Source: Aureimonas sp. AU20
Lineage (GTDB): Bacteria; Pseudomonadota; Alphaproteobacteria; Rhizobiales; Rhizobiaceae
NCBI RefSeq assembly: GCF_001442755.1
Contig: NZ_CP006368.1
Location: 372,001-436,000 of the forward strand
Length of the DNA stretch: 64,000 bases
Direction of reading: 5' to 3'
In this document: piece by piece, positions 17,210-26,196 of the stretch
Layout: each line of letters opens with the position of its first letter
How positions within the stretch are numbered: position 1 is the stretch's first letter
Notes under the pieces: model-generated
Database searches by the model: none
The model's input: the letters and a program-made list of their open reading frames with translations, nothing else
What the model was told of the DNA's origin: nothing
Position numbers and translations under genes: made by a program

Positions 17210-18403
17210 CTAACCGTGCGCCGGCGCAGGCCGAAGCGCCAGCAGCGAGCGGCGGACCAGCTGGTTGCGCCCGCGCCGCAGCCGCCAGACCATGCTCTCC
17301 CCGACGCTCACCTGCCGGGCGTACCAGCTGACGCGCATGCCGACCCGGTCGGTTTCCACCTTCACCGGGTCGCGGTAATAGCTGCCGATCTTGTCGACGC
17401 CCATGCCTGGCGTCGCGAACCAGGCGGGGATGTGGACGTTGCACAGGCGCTCCACGTCGGTCATCACGCGGCTGATGCCGACGCCCGGCACGGGGCAGGT
17501 CGTGCAGAACGCATCTCCCACCAAGACGAGGCCCGGCTGCTTGTAGCCCTCGCTGACGCTGAGATCGACCGGCCGCACCGAGACGGGACCGGCCAGCTCG
17601 AAACCTCCGCAAAGGCTCTCGATTTCGGGCATGAGTTCGCGGAGCATCGCCTGCGGCTCCGCGCGGAAGCGCTTCACGAACGGGTCCGACATGTCGCGAT
17701 AGGTGAAGAAATTCGCCCGCATCGTGTCGCCGATCGGGAAGAAGGTGAGGTAGGCGTAGCGCTCCTCGAACCGCTTGCTGTAGTAGTTCAGCGTGCCGAA
17801 GCCGTAATCCTTGGCCTGCCCCGCCAGATCGAAGCCGAAGGCCAGCGAATGGCCCCGCGAGGTGACGGTCCGTTTGACGCCCGCCATGCGCCGCACGGCT
17901 TCTCCCAGCCCGGTCGAGATGACGACGAGCCGCGCGTCGATCTCGGTTCCATCGGCCAGTCGCAGCCGCCGCCCTTCGGCCAGGGGCTCGATCTCCGTGA
18001 CCTTGCCCGTGACGCAGAGCACTTCCTTCGGCACGGCGCGACGCAGCGTGTTGACGAGCTGGGCATAGGAAAAGCCGAATTCGGGAATGTCCTTGCGGGC
18101 ATAGAGCCGCCCCAGCCGGTAGACCTGATTGTCGAGCATCGGCGTCAGGGCGGGCCGGGCGATCCCGTCGAGACCCAGCTTCTCGAACAGGGCGAGATGG
18201 AGGAGGCCCATCTTCTCCGCCCGAAACTCCTCGGGATGCTCGGCATTCGCGTCCACCAGGACGACCTTATACCCAAGCGCCGCTAGGCGCAGCGCACTCG
18301 CCGTTCCCGCCAGCCCCGCGCCGATGATCGCCACATCCACCAACGCGCGCGCCCCCGCCGGTCCGGGGCGATCGAGAGGTTCGAGGGAGTGCGGAGAGGA
18401 CAT
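17210..18403 (-). CDS. FAD-dependent oxidoreductase in a polysaccharide locus
   Basis: A 397-residue flavoprotein. The FAD-binding Rossmann motif is DVAIIGAGLAGTASALRLAA at about residues 23-42, with the acidic residue in VVLVDAN. A second FAD contact is the GLVLVGDAF motif about two thirds along, here continuing unusually as CTTCPVPGVGISR. The fold is that of group A monooxygenases and geranylgeranyl-reductase-like enzymes. Start is ATG 18403; the TTG further upstream runs into the GINT1-like gene. Its position between glycosyltransferase-type genes suggests it oxidises a lipid- or sugar-linked intermediate, but the substrate is unknown. Confidence 0.82.
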   Translation of the reverse strand: MSSPHSLEPLDRPGPAGARALVDVAIIGAGLAGTASALRLAALGYKVVLVDANAEHPEEFRAEKMGLLHLALFEKLGLDGIARPALTPMLDNQVYRLGRLYARKDIPEFGFSYAQLVNTLRRAVPKEVLCVTGKVTEIEPLAEGRRLRLADGTEIDARLVVISTGLGEAVRRMAGVKRTVTSRGHSLAFGFDLAGQAKDYGFGTLNYYSKRFEERYAYLTFFPIGDTMRANFFTYRDMSDPFVKRFRAEPQAMLRELMPEIESLCGGFELAGPVSVRPVDLSVSEGYKQPGLVLVGDAFCTTCPVPGVGISRVMTDVERLCNVHIPAWFATPGMGVDKIGSYYRDPVKVETDRVGMRVSWYARQVSVGESMVWRLRRGRNQLVRRSLLALRPAPAHG

Positions 18404-18432
18404 GGGCTCGGGCTTTCGTGGGGCGGCCAAGA

Positions 18433-19911
18433 TCAGGACCAGCGCGGCGCGGTGCCGGACCCGTCGATGAATTCGAACGGGCCGGCGCGGTTCAGACTAT
18501 GCAGGCGACGGCCCGGCCAGCGCGGGCCGGGGGTGAGGATCGTCTCCACGGACTGCTCGAAGCCCTGCCCGTCGAGGCGGAGAACCTTGGCAAGCCCGAG
18601 TGCCGCACCATAGCCGCGACGGCAATCCTGCACCGGGCGCCACAGCGTGCCGTCCCGCCAGACCATGCGCCCGGCGGGCCGGGCCGAGGCGATGTCGACG
18701 AGAACGGGATTGGCGGGATGGGCCGTCCAGGGGCCGCGAAAATCCGGCGCCGACCAGAGATGAAGCGCGTCCGAGAAGGCGCCGCCCCCGTCGCGCACGG
18801 TCGCGAACAGCCAGAAGGCGCCGTCCTTCTCCGCCAAGGTCGCGTCGCTCGCCGAGAGGCCGGACACGAGCACGGCTTCGCGCACCCATCCCCCTGGAAA
18901 GGCGGTGGCGCGAAACAGCTCGATCGTTCCACGCTGGTTGGTCTCGGGGATCATCCACATCTGCCCCTCGCGCTCGAAGACGAAGGGATAGGACAGGTGA
19001 CAGTCCTGCTCCATGACCGGCACGGGCGTACCGAGCGGCCCATCGGGGCCGAACGCCACGGCGGAGATCAGCCCCTTGCCGAGCGCGTGGACGTAATCCT
19101 CCACGAAGAGCGTGAGGCCGCCCGCCGTCTCGATCGGAAACGGATCGGCATAGAAGCGCTTCCCGTCGTCCGGCAGATCGGTCCATCCGGTCTCGGGATG
19201 GGCCTTGAGATCGAACAGGTCACCGCCCTCGATCCGCCGCCAGCCGACGCGCCAATGGGGCGTGCGATAGCAGAGCCGATAGATGCGCCGAAGCACCGCG
19301 CTTGCCGCCGTTCGCAGGGCGCGTTGCGCCAGCGGGCGCCCGGCACCCACGATCGCTCGCGGCGCCTCGTCGGGCAGGCGCGGCAGCGCGCCCGGCCCGC
19401 CTTTTTCCACGCAGGCGACGATTAAGGTGACCGTGCGGGCCAAAACGTCCTCGAACGTGGCGAGCGCGACGCCGGGATATTCCGTGCCGAGGCGTCCTTG
19501 AGCGAGCGAACGCCCGTCCTCGATCAACTCGGCCAGAATGGTCTCGTCGGCGAGGATGGCCGAAAGGAGCCCAATCTCGCCGGCGGCGCCGTTGAAGGCC
19601 AGCCGCCAAAGGCGCGAACCCTCGGGCGCCGCTCCGCCCCAAAGGTCGATGTCGAGATCGGGCGGCGTCGGCTCGGGTGCGGGGAAAACCGGCCGCTCCG
19701 CCGGGCCGAGGCGCGCCGACAGGCGCGGCGCGGGCAGGCCATGCACCACGGATTCCAGCCGGAACAGGGCTTCGATGCCATCCGGCGCGCGAGAGGGAGC
19801 ATCGGAAAGGGCCAGCCGAACGGTGCAGGACGGCAAGGCTGCGAGACGCTCCAGCAGCAGGACATGCCACCGGCGGAGGTCGGTCTCGTTCACATGCACG
19901 ACGATCCGCAC
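18433..19911 (-). CDS. GINT1-like beta-propeller glycan enzyme
   Basis: A 492-residue protein. About residues 215-490 read as a GH43/DUF377-like five-bladed propeller: KRFYADPFPIE, CHLSYPFVFEREGQMWMIPE, SDATLAEKDGAFWLFATV and RMVWRDGTLWRPVQDC. This region resembles the N-terminal propeller domain of plant glucosamine inositolphosphorylceramide transferase 1, as annotated in many bacterial polysaccharide loci. The first 200 residues (VVHVNETDLRRWHVLLLERL) resemble a formyltransferase-like module. The start is GTG 19911 with GAGGAGTGA upstream. It may transfer or modify a sugar on the repeat unit; biochemical activity in bacteria is not something I can assert. Confidence 0.72.
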   Translation of the reverse strand: MRIVVHVNETDLRRWHVLLLERLAALPSCTVRLALSDAPSRAPDGIEALFRLESVVHGLPAPRLSARLGPAERPVFPAPEPTPPDLDIDLWGGAAPEGSRLWRLAFNGAAGEIGLLSAILADETILAELIEDGRSLAQGRLGTEYPGVALATFEDVLARTVTLIVACVEKGGPGALPRLPDEAPRAIVGAGRPLAQRALRTAASAVLRRIYRLCYRTPHWRVGWRRIEGGDLFDLKAHPETGWTDLPDDGKRFYADPFPIETAGGLTLFVEDYVHALGKGLISAVAFGPDGPLGTPVPVMEQDCHLSYPFVFEREGQMWMIPETNQRGTIELFRATAFPGGWVREAVLVSGLSASDATLAEKDGAFWLFATVRDGGGAFSDALHLWSAPDFRGPWTAHPANPVLVDIASARPAGRMVWRDGTLWRPVQDCRRGYGAALGLAKVLRLDGQGFEQSVETILTPGPRWPGRRLHSLNRAGPFEFIDGSGTAPRWS

Positions 19912-20077
19912 GCGGCGTCACTCCTCTATGTCCGACAAGTGGTGGGTTTCCCGAACGGAGCCTCCGGTCCCGGCACCACGCGGCCCCACACCGAACGCTA
20001 GAGAAAACGGGTTAAAGGATCGCCTTTTGCTTCGTTCAGCTTGCAGATACTTCACCCCTTTTCCTGCGTGGGGCCCG

Positions 20078-21436
20078 TCACCGTCCGCTGCCGCCTGACG
20101 GATCGTAGGTGCGGCTGGCATAGGCGGCGGCCGGTCGCGCAGGCCCACGGGTTCCGGGTGGATGACGTGGAGGCGACGCGGGGCGACCCGACTCCGGCGA
20201 TTGCGCGCTCGAACTTGAGCGGTAGAGGCAAAGCAGGATCACGGCGAACTTCGCCATCAGCGTCGTCTTCGAGGCGAGGCTTTCGGAGGCGTTGACGAGG
20301 ATCAGCCATGCGATCATCGGCAGCCAGCTTCCCGCCCGGCCGCGCGCCAGCTCCATCATGAACAGCGTGAAGCCGATCAGCATGAGGAGCATGAACAGAG
20401 CGCCCTGGTAGAGCATCATGCGGATGATCGGGTTCTCGATACCCCATTCCAGGCCGGAAATGCGCCTGACGCTTTCCAGAAGCTCGACATCGGGCCCCAG
20501 CAGAAGATCGGGCAGTGAGAAATGGTCGAACAGGCCGAACATCTCGACGCGCGCATTCGCGCTGCCGCCGTCCGACACGAAGCGCCCGGCCAGTTCGTCG
20601 AAGAAACCTCCGGTCGCCAGAACGGCCAGCGCGACGGGGGCGAGCGAGGCGGCGAACAGCAGCCCGGCGGCGGCCACCAGATGCACGCGCCGGCGGCGGA
20701 TCGCGGCAAGGCTGCGCCAGGAGCCGTAGCAGAGGCCGAGCGCCACGACGATGACGATCGCCGTGCGCCCCCCGAACGCCACCAGCGCCGCGAGCTGAAG
20801 CAGGATCAGCCCAAGGCGCAGCGGCGCCGAGAGCTGCCGCGATCCGCTCATGAGCGCCAGAACGTAGCAGGCCGTCAACGTCGCGTTGGCCAGCGGGTGG
20901 CCCTGGAGGGCGGAAGATCGAAGGTCCGTCGGGAAGGTCTCGCCATCGAAGCGATAGGGAAAGACCAGGATCTTGGTGGCGAACTCGAAGAGCGCCAGCA
21001 GCGCGTTCACCGTCATCACGCCGTGGACCAGCGCCTCGATCCCCCTTCGCAGGGGCTCGTCGGTTTCCGCCAGAATTAGAACGAGCAGCCCCGCGCCCAG
21101 GAACGTATCGACGAGACCGGCCATGTTCGGCCGTCCGCGCAGGACGACGGAGACGAGCGCCCCGATCGAGATCAGCACCATGAGAAGAGTCGCCGGCCTT
21201 CGCCCGCCCACGAAGGCGAGATAGCCGATCGGATTGCCGAAGGCGCAGGCGCGCCAGACCAGAAGCAGGATCGTGAGATAGGTCGCGGGATGCAGCTTGG
21301 TCAGCGCGCTCCCCATCAGCCCGTCGTAATTGTACCCGGCATACCAAAGAAGGCCGCCCGACAGGCTGAAAAGCGCCAGGACGGTGCCGAGAATGCCGAC
21401 GCGCGACACGCGGTCGAGGCGCGGCACGCCGGCCAT
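20078..21436 (-). CDS. Polysaccharide polymerase, VpsF/Wzy-like
   Basis: A 452-residue integral membrane protein with about ten to twelve predicted helices, beginning at VGILGTVLALFSLSGGLLWY. It has the topology of O-antigen/exopolysaccharide polymerases, with a large periplasmic loop in the second half (FDELAGRFVSDGGSANAR, then VEMFGLFDHFSLPDLLLG). Such proteins join repeat units on the periplasmic side. The tail after residue 400 is Ser/Pro/Arg-rich and probably cytoplasmic. The chosen ATG is 21436; TTG at 21490 is also in frame. Co-directional with the Wzz-like gene 64 bp upstream, which supports a Wzx/Wzy pathway. Confidence 0.8.
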   Translation of the reverse strand: MAGVPRLDRVSRVGILGTVLALFSLSGGLLWYAGYNYDGLMGSALTKLHPATYLTILLLVWRACAFGNPIGYLAFVGGRRPATLLMVLISIGALVSVVLRGRPNMAGLVDTFLGAGLLVLILAETDEPLRRGIEALVHGVMTVNALLALFEFATKILVFPYRFDGETFPTDLRSSALQGHPLANATLTACYVLALMSGSRQLSAPLRLGLILLQLAALVAFGGRTAIVIVVALGLCYGSWRSLAAIRRRRVHLVAAAGLLFAASLAPVALAVLATGGFFDELAGRFVSDGGSANARVEMFGLFDHFSLPDLLLGPDVELLESVRRISGLEWGIENPIIRMMLYQGALFMLLMLIGFTLFMMELARGRAGSWLPMIAWLILVNASESLASKTTLMAKFAVILLCLYRSSSSAQSPESGRPASPPRHPPGTRGPARPAAAYASRTYDPSGGSGR

Positions 21437-21500
21437 CGTACCCGCCCGGGGGGCCGCGTGTCTGTCGCTGACGAGGGAGGAGCCGCGCAAGGCCCGGCGC

Positions 21501-23600
21501 TCAGCGGCCGGGGCCGACGAGCAGCGCGCCGGTCAAGCTCCGACCCATCACGCCGGCGGCCGTCGCCTGCGCACGGATCGCCTCGATCGGCGTCGCCCGC
21601 AGCCGGGCGACGAGCAGGATGTCCCCCGCTGTGGCGACGAGCGCCGCCGCGCGTAGATTGGCGGTGAGGTCACCCGCATCCACCACGACGAGATCGAAAC
21701 TGTCGGCCGCGTCGGCCCAGAGCCGTTCGGTGAAGCGCAGCGCGTCCCGCTCCTTCAGGACCGCGCGGTCGCCGCCCATGGCCATGTAGCGGATCGTGTC
21801 GCCGTAGCAGTCCTGAACGGCGTTCGACAGGCGGGTTTCGCCCGACAGGACGTCGATCAGGCCGGCGGGCGCCTGCGCGCGGCTGTGCAGGAGATCGGCG
21901 TCGATCATCAGGACACGGTCCCCGCGCGAGGCGGCAGCGGCGGCGAGTTCCGTCGCGACATGCGTGCGCGCCACCGCGTCGCCCGCCGCCGAGCAGAGCA
22001 GCACGACGGCCACGGGCGAGCGGCCATCGCGGCGCGCGCCGGACAGGCGGCGCAGGACGAGGCCGAGCAGGCCCGCGAGGTTTCGCGCCCCGCGCCCGGA
22101 GCGATGCGAGCGACGGCTCCGGGCGAGCGAGCCCGGCAGAACGGCGAGCACCGGCGCCCCGGCCGCGCCGCGCACCTGCCGCTCCGACAGGGCCGTGGGC
22201 GAGGCGTATTCCACCACCAGCGCAAGCGCGGCGCCAAGGCCGAGCCCGCCGAAGAACCCTGCGACCGCGAGAAGCGGCGTCGCCGGTCCCTTCCTGTCGA
22301 CCGGGACGATCGCCCGACTGATGACGCGCGAATTGGTGCTGTCGATATTGGCCTGCTCGCGCACCTCCTGGCTGCGCTTGAGATAGTTGGCGTAAATCTC
22401 GCGCACCGCCTCGCGGTCCCGCTCCAGCTCGCGCAGCCGCACCTGGACCTGATCGGTCACCCGCGTCTGGCCTTCCAACGCCGTCTGGCGGGACTCCAGC
22501 TCCTTTTCGGCTGCCACCGCCCAGTCGTAGTCGGCCGAGGCGGAGGTGGCGATCCGGTCGAGCTCGGTCTTGATCTGCCGTTCGAGGCCCACCTTCTGCG
22601 CGCGGGCCGACTGCAGCGCGGGGTGGCGCGCTCCGAACTGGATGGTCATGTCGGAGATCTTCTGGTCCAGCGCGGCTTCCCGGTCCCGCAGGCTGGAGAT
22701 GACGGTGGATCGAAGGACCTCGGCGGTGGAATCCAGCGCCTTGCCCGAAGCCCGTACGGCCTGGATCTGCTCCACCCGCGCCTTCTGATAGGCGGTCAGG
22801 TTTCGCGCGTTGGCGAGCTGCGTGTTGATGTTGGTCAGCGCCTGATCCGATACGAGCACGCCGCCGCTCATGAGGAGATTGTTTTCCGAGCGGTAGCGCT
22901 CCACCGCGTCTTCCGCCTCCTGCACGGCGCGGCGCTGCTCGGCAAGGCGCGAGGTCAGGGCGTCGGCCGCCCGGCGCGAGGACTGGGCGCGGGCCTCGCT
23001 CTGATCGGCGAGGTAGGAATCCGCGACGAGATTGGCGAGCCTCGCGGCCTCGGCCGGTTGCTCGGCCGTCACCGTCACGTCGATCACCAGAACCTTGTCG
23101 GCGCGCTTGACCGACAGATTGCGGCGCAGCCTGTCCAGCACCCGCGCCGTCGCCTCGTCCGCGCTCGGCTCGGCCGCCGGCGCGCGGCCGAGAAGGCGGG
23201 ATTTGAGGCGCGTCAGAAGGCCCGGCCGGTTGAAGGCGGGGTCCTCGGTGAGCTTGCCCGCCTCGATCGCGCGCAGCAGCACCGAGTTGGACTGCACCAC
23301 TGCGACCTGACTTTCCACCTGCGTGATGCCGCCATCGGGCGAGATTTCGCTGGGGTTGATGGCGTTGCTGACGATCTGTTGGTCGCGCGGGTCGATGATG
23401 ATCTCGGCGGTCGCGCTGTAGAGCGGCGGCGCCGCGAGGCCGTAGACGAGCGCCAGCAACGCTAGAAGCAGCGCCGTCCCGAGGATCAGGGCCCGGCGAT
23501 GGACGAGGATCCCCTTCAACTCGCCGAGTTCCACGGTGGATTCGTCGTGGTCGGGTGGGCCTTCCCTATCGTTACCAGAAAGTTGAGCCCAGCCGCCCAT
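21501..23600 (-). CDS. Wzz/ExoP-type polysaccharide co-polymerase with degenerate kinase domain
   Basis: A 699-residue inner-membrane protein. Wzz domain: first helix at residues 37-57, periplasmic coiled coils (EQRRAVQEAEDAVERY and later), GNVR/tether region, second helix near residues 445-470. The C-terminal part (about 480-699) aligns with BY-kinases: DRVLMIDADLLHS is the Walker A' and SFDLVVVDAGDL the Walker B. The expected Walker A (GEGKST) is instead CSAAGDAVARTHVA and has no lysine, and there is no Tyr cluster at the C-terminus. It likely controls chain length and export but not by classical autophosphorylation. Start ATG 23600 has GGGTGG upstream. Confidence 0.88.
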   Translation of the reverse strand: MGGWAQLSGNDREGPPDHDESTVELGELKGILVHRRALILGTALLLALLALVYGLAAPPLYSATAEIIIDPRDQQIVSNAINPSEISPDGGITQVESQVAVVQSNSVLLRAIEAGKLTEDPAFNRPGLLTRLKSRLLGRAPAAEPSADEATARVLDRLRRNLSVKRADKVLVIDVTVTAEQPAEAARLANLVADSYLADQSEARAQSSRRAADALTSRLAEQRRAVQEAEDAVERYRSENNLLMSGGVLVSDQALTNINTQLANARNLTAYQKARVEQIQAVRASGKALDSTAEVLRSTVISSLRDREAALDQKISDMTIQFGARHPALQSARAQKVGLERQIKTELDRIATSASADYDWAVAAEKELESRQTALEGQTRVTDQVQVRLRELERDREAVREIYANYLKRSQEVREQANIDSTNSRVISRAIVPVDRKGPATPLLAVAGFFGGLGLGAALALVVEYASPTALSERQVRGAAGAPVLAVLPGSLARSRRSHRSGRGARNLAGLLGLVLRRLSGARRDGRSPVAVVLLCSAAGDAVARTHVATELAAAAASRGDRVLMIDADLLHSRAQAPAGLIDVLSGETRLSNAVQDCYGDTIRYMAMGGDRAVLKERDALRFTERLWADAADSFDLVVVDAGDLTANLRAAALVATAGDILLVARLRATPIEAIRAQATAAGVMGRSLTGALLVGPGR

Positions 23601-23767
23601 GATCCACCCGCGCCGTTCACACAATCTGCACTGGTCACACTTACAGTCCGAATGGCTAAAATTCTGACACTCGTTGTCTTCCGACGTTAAATCTTGGCTT
23701 CCGGCTCGGGCAAGCGACGGTGGACAAGCGCCAGGCACAGGATCGCCGGGCGCGGGGGCAAAGGGCC

Positions 23768-24928
23768 ATGCGGCTTTCCTGCATTCATCAAGGCTACGAG
23801 CTCTACGGGTCCGACCGGAGCTTCATCGAGAGCGCGCGCGCCATCCGCGCCGCCTTCCCCGAGGCGGAAATCGAAATCGTCATCCCGCGCGAAGGCCCCC
23901 TGGCCGAGGCGCTGCGGGCCGATGGCCTGTTCCCCACGATCGAGCCGCTCTGGGTCCTGCGTCGCCATTCCCTCGCCCGGCTTGTGGTCACGGCCGCCAT
24001 CGACCTGCCGCTCGCGCTGTGGCGCGCCTTCCGGCGGATGCGGCGCGCGGACCTCGTCTATGTCAACACGGCCGTCGTGTTCGACCACACGCTGGTCGCC
24101 CGCCTGTTCCGCGCCAAGACGATCATTCATGTCCACGAGATTCCCGAAGGCGGCGCGCTGCGGGTCCTGCGCGCGCTTCTGCGCTGGAGCCGCGCGGAGA
24201 TCGTGTTCAACTCGCAGGCGACGAAACGCACCTATCCCGGCCTCGCCGGCCAGCGCAGCCATGTCATCTACAACGGTGTGGCGCTCGAGGCCGAGCCGCA
24301 GCCGGTGAAGGCCGTGGCGGGCGGCCCGCTTCACATTCTCATGCTCGGCCGCATCAATCGCATCAAGGGCCAGGAGGTGCTGCTCGACGCGCTCGCCCTC
24401 CTGCCGCCCGCCTCGCGCGAGCGCTTGTCGGTGCGCATCGTCGGCAGTGCCTTCGAAACGCGCGAGCCCGAGATCGAGCTGGAACGGCGCATCGCGGCGG
24501 CCGGGCTCGGTCCCGTGGTTCGGCTTCTCCCCTTCCAGCCCGATCCGGCCGAGCATTTCCGCTGGGCCGATATCGTCGTCGTGCCCTCGCGCCTGCCGGA
24601 ATCGCTCGGCCGCGTGGCGATCGAGGCGCAGGCCTATGGCCGGCCCCCCATCGTCTCCGACATCGGGGGCCTCGGCGAAGTGGTGGAGGACGGGCGCACC
24701 GGCTGGCTCGTGCCACCAGGAAATGCCGCCGCGCTCGCCGCGCGCATCGAAGCGATACTTGCCGATCCAGCACTGCTCGCCGGCTTCGCCGAGGCCGGGC
24801 GCGCGCGGTTCGAACGCCTCTTCTCGCAGTCGACGGCCGCCGACGCGCTGACGGGGGTGCTGCGCGCCAATCTCGCGCGTAGCAACAGGCCAGCCCCGCG
24901 CACGGGGCGGGAGCGGAGCGCGTCATGA
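23768..24928 (+). CDS. Glycosyltransferase family 4
   Basis: A 386-residue GT-B enzyme of the exopolysaccharide pathway. The N-domain starts at MRLSCIHQGYELYGSDRSF. The donor domain carries LHILMLGRINRIKGQEVLLDAL and the E-x7-E motif in LPESLGRVAIEAQAYG. The start is ATG 23768 after CAAAGGG; a GTG at 23720 is also in frame. It begins the plus-strand arm, divergent from the Wzz-like gene across a 167-bp gap that must carry promoters for both arms. It overlaps the flippase by 4 bp. Confidence 0.92.
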   Translation: MRLSCIHQGYELYGSDRSFIESARAIRAAFPEAEIEIVIPREGPLAEALRADGLFPTIEPLWVLRRHSLARLVVTAAIDLPLALWRAFRRMRRADLVYVNTAVVFDHTLVARLFRAKTIIHVHEIPEGGALRVLRALLRWSRAEIVFNSQATKRTYPGLAGQRSHVIYNGVALEAEPQPVKAVAGGPLHILMLGRINRIKGQEVLLDALALLPPASRERLSVRIVGSAFETREPEIELERRIAAAGLGPVVRLLPFQPDPAEHFRWADIVVVPSRLPESLGRVAIEAQAYGRPPIVSDIGGLGEVVEDGRTGWLVPPGNAAALAARIEAILADPALLAGFAEAGRARFERLFSQSTAADALTGVLRANLARSNRPAPRTGRERSAS

Positions 24929-26196
24929 GGCGCGCTCTTCCTCTTCTTCGCCGGCTTCTGGTGATGGTCGGCGGCGAGGCGATGCAGAGCGCCTTCCATT
25001 TCGCGCTGAACATCCTGTTGATGCACCGCCTGTCGGCCGAGAACTACGGTCTTTTCGCGCTTGCCATGGTCATCAGCGGTGTGGCGATCAGCTATGTCCG
25101 CTCGCTCACCGCCGTTCCCGCCAGCATCTGGATCGGGCGGCAGAACGGGCGCCATCGCGCCCATGCCTATGATGTCAGCTTCGCGTCGGGCGCCTTCGTC
25201 CTGTCGGTCGGCATCAGCCTCCTGACCGTTCTCCTGATGGTCGCATGGAAGGCCACGGAGATCCTGTCGGTCGGCGTGTTCGTTCTCTTCTGGTCGTTCC
25301 GCAGCCATCTGCGCACCAGCAACTTCGCCTTGGGTCGGCCGGGTTTGGTGGCGCTCAGCGATCTCGGCTTCACGCTTTCCAGCGTCGCGGCGATCGCCCT
25401 CGTGATCTGGCGCGGGGGCGACCTGCTGCACGAGACCTTTCTGGCGATGGCGGCCACCAACGCGCTCGGCGTCGCGGTCATGCTCTTCGGTATGCGGCGG
25501 CCGATCCGCTTCACGCTGCGCGCCAGCATGCGCAGGCGCTGGCTCGGCCTATGGCGCTCCGTGCGCTGGTCGGCCGTGAGCGCGACGACCACGACCCTGC
25601 AGGGGCAGGCCATGGCGCTTCTGGTGGCGAGCTTCGCGGGCCCCGCCGCCTACGCCCCCATTGCGGCGGTGCTGGTCTTCTTCACACCGCTGCGCATCGT
25701 GGCGACCGCCATTGCCAACATGGTGCAGCCCGAGATCGCGCGGCTCGTCGGGCGGGACGACGCGGCGATCCGGCGGCTGATGGGGCTGTGGACGCTCGGC
25801 CTCGGGCTCGTCGGCCTCTGCTATGGCGCGTTCGTCCTCGCAGCCCTCCCCTACCTGAAATCCGACGTGCTCGCCGGGACCGACGGCTGGCTCATCGGCC
25901 TGTTTTCCTGGGCGATCTTCTTCACCATGATGCTCTACGTCATGCCCCGCATCACCCTGGAAGCCTTCGGCGATTTTGGCACCGTCGCCACGACGACAGG
26001 TGTCGCCGCCTTGTTCGGTGTCGGCGCCATCGTGCTCCTCCTGTTTCTGGCGCCGCCGGACTGGGTTCTGGCCGGAGCGGCTGCCTCGGAAGTCCTGGTT
26101 GCGATCCTGTCCTGGGTCGCGATCGGCCGGCGGCTCGCGCCGCGCGAGGCTGGCTCGCTGAGTCCTCGCCTTTTCTCGGGGCGATCGAATGGATAA
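24925..26196 (+). CDS. Wzx-like polysaccharide flippase (MATE/MVF superfamily)
   Basis: A 423-residue protein with about twelve predicted transmembrane helices, starting with GGEAMQSAFHFALNILLMHR and SAENYGLFALAMVISGVAIS, typical of PST/Wzx transporters. It would flip undecaprenyl-linked repeat units across the inner membrane for the polymerase. It starts within an ATGA overlap with the GT4 gene and overlaps the next gene by 8 bp, so the three are one operon. Confidence 0.88.
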   Translation: MRRALPLLRRLLVMVGGEAMQSAFHFALNILLMHRLSAENYGLFALAMVISGVAISYVRSLTAVPASIWIGRQNGRHRAHAYDVSFASGAFVLSVGISLLTVLLMVAWKATEILSVGVFVLFWSFRSHLRTSNFALGRPGLVALSDLGFTLSSVAAIALVIWRGGDLLHETFLAMAATNALGVAVMLFGMRRPIRFTLRASMRRRWLGLWRSVRWSAVSATTTTLQGQAMALLVASFAGPAAYAPIAAVLVFFTPLRIVATAIANMVQPEIARLVGRDDAAIRRLMGLWTLGLGLVGLCYGAFVLAALPYLKSDVLAGTDGWLIGLFSWAIFFTMMLYVMPRITLEAFGDFGTVATTTGVAALFGVGAIVLLLFLAPPDWVLAGAAASEVLVAILSWVAIGRRLAPREAGSLSPRLFSGRSNG

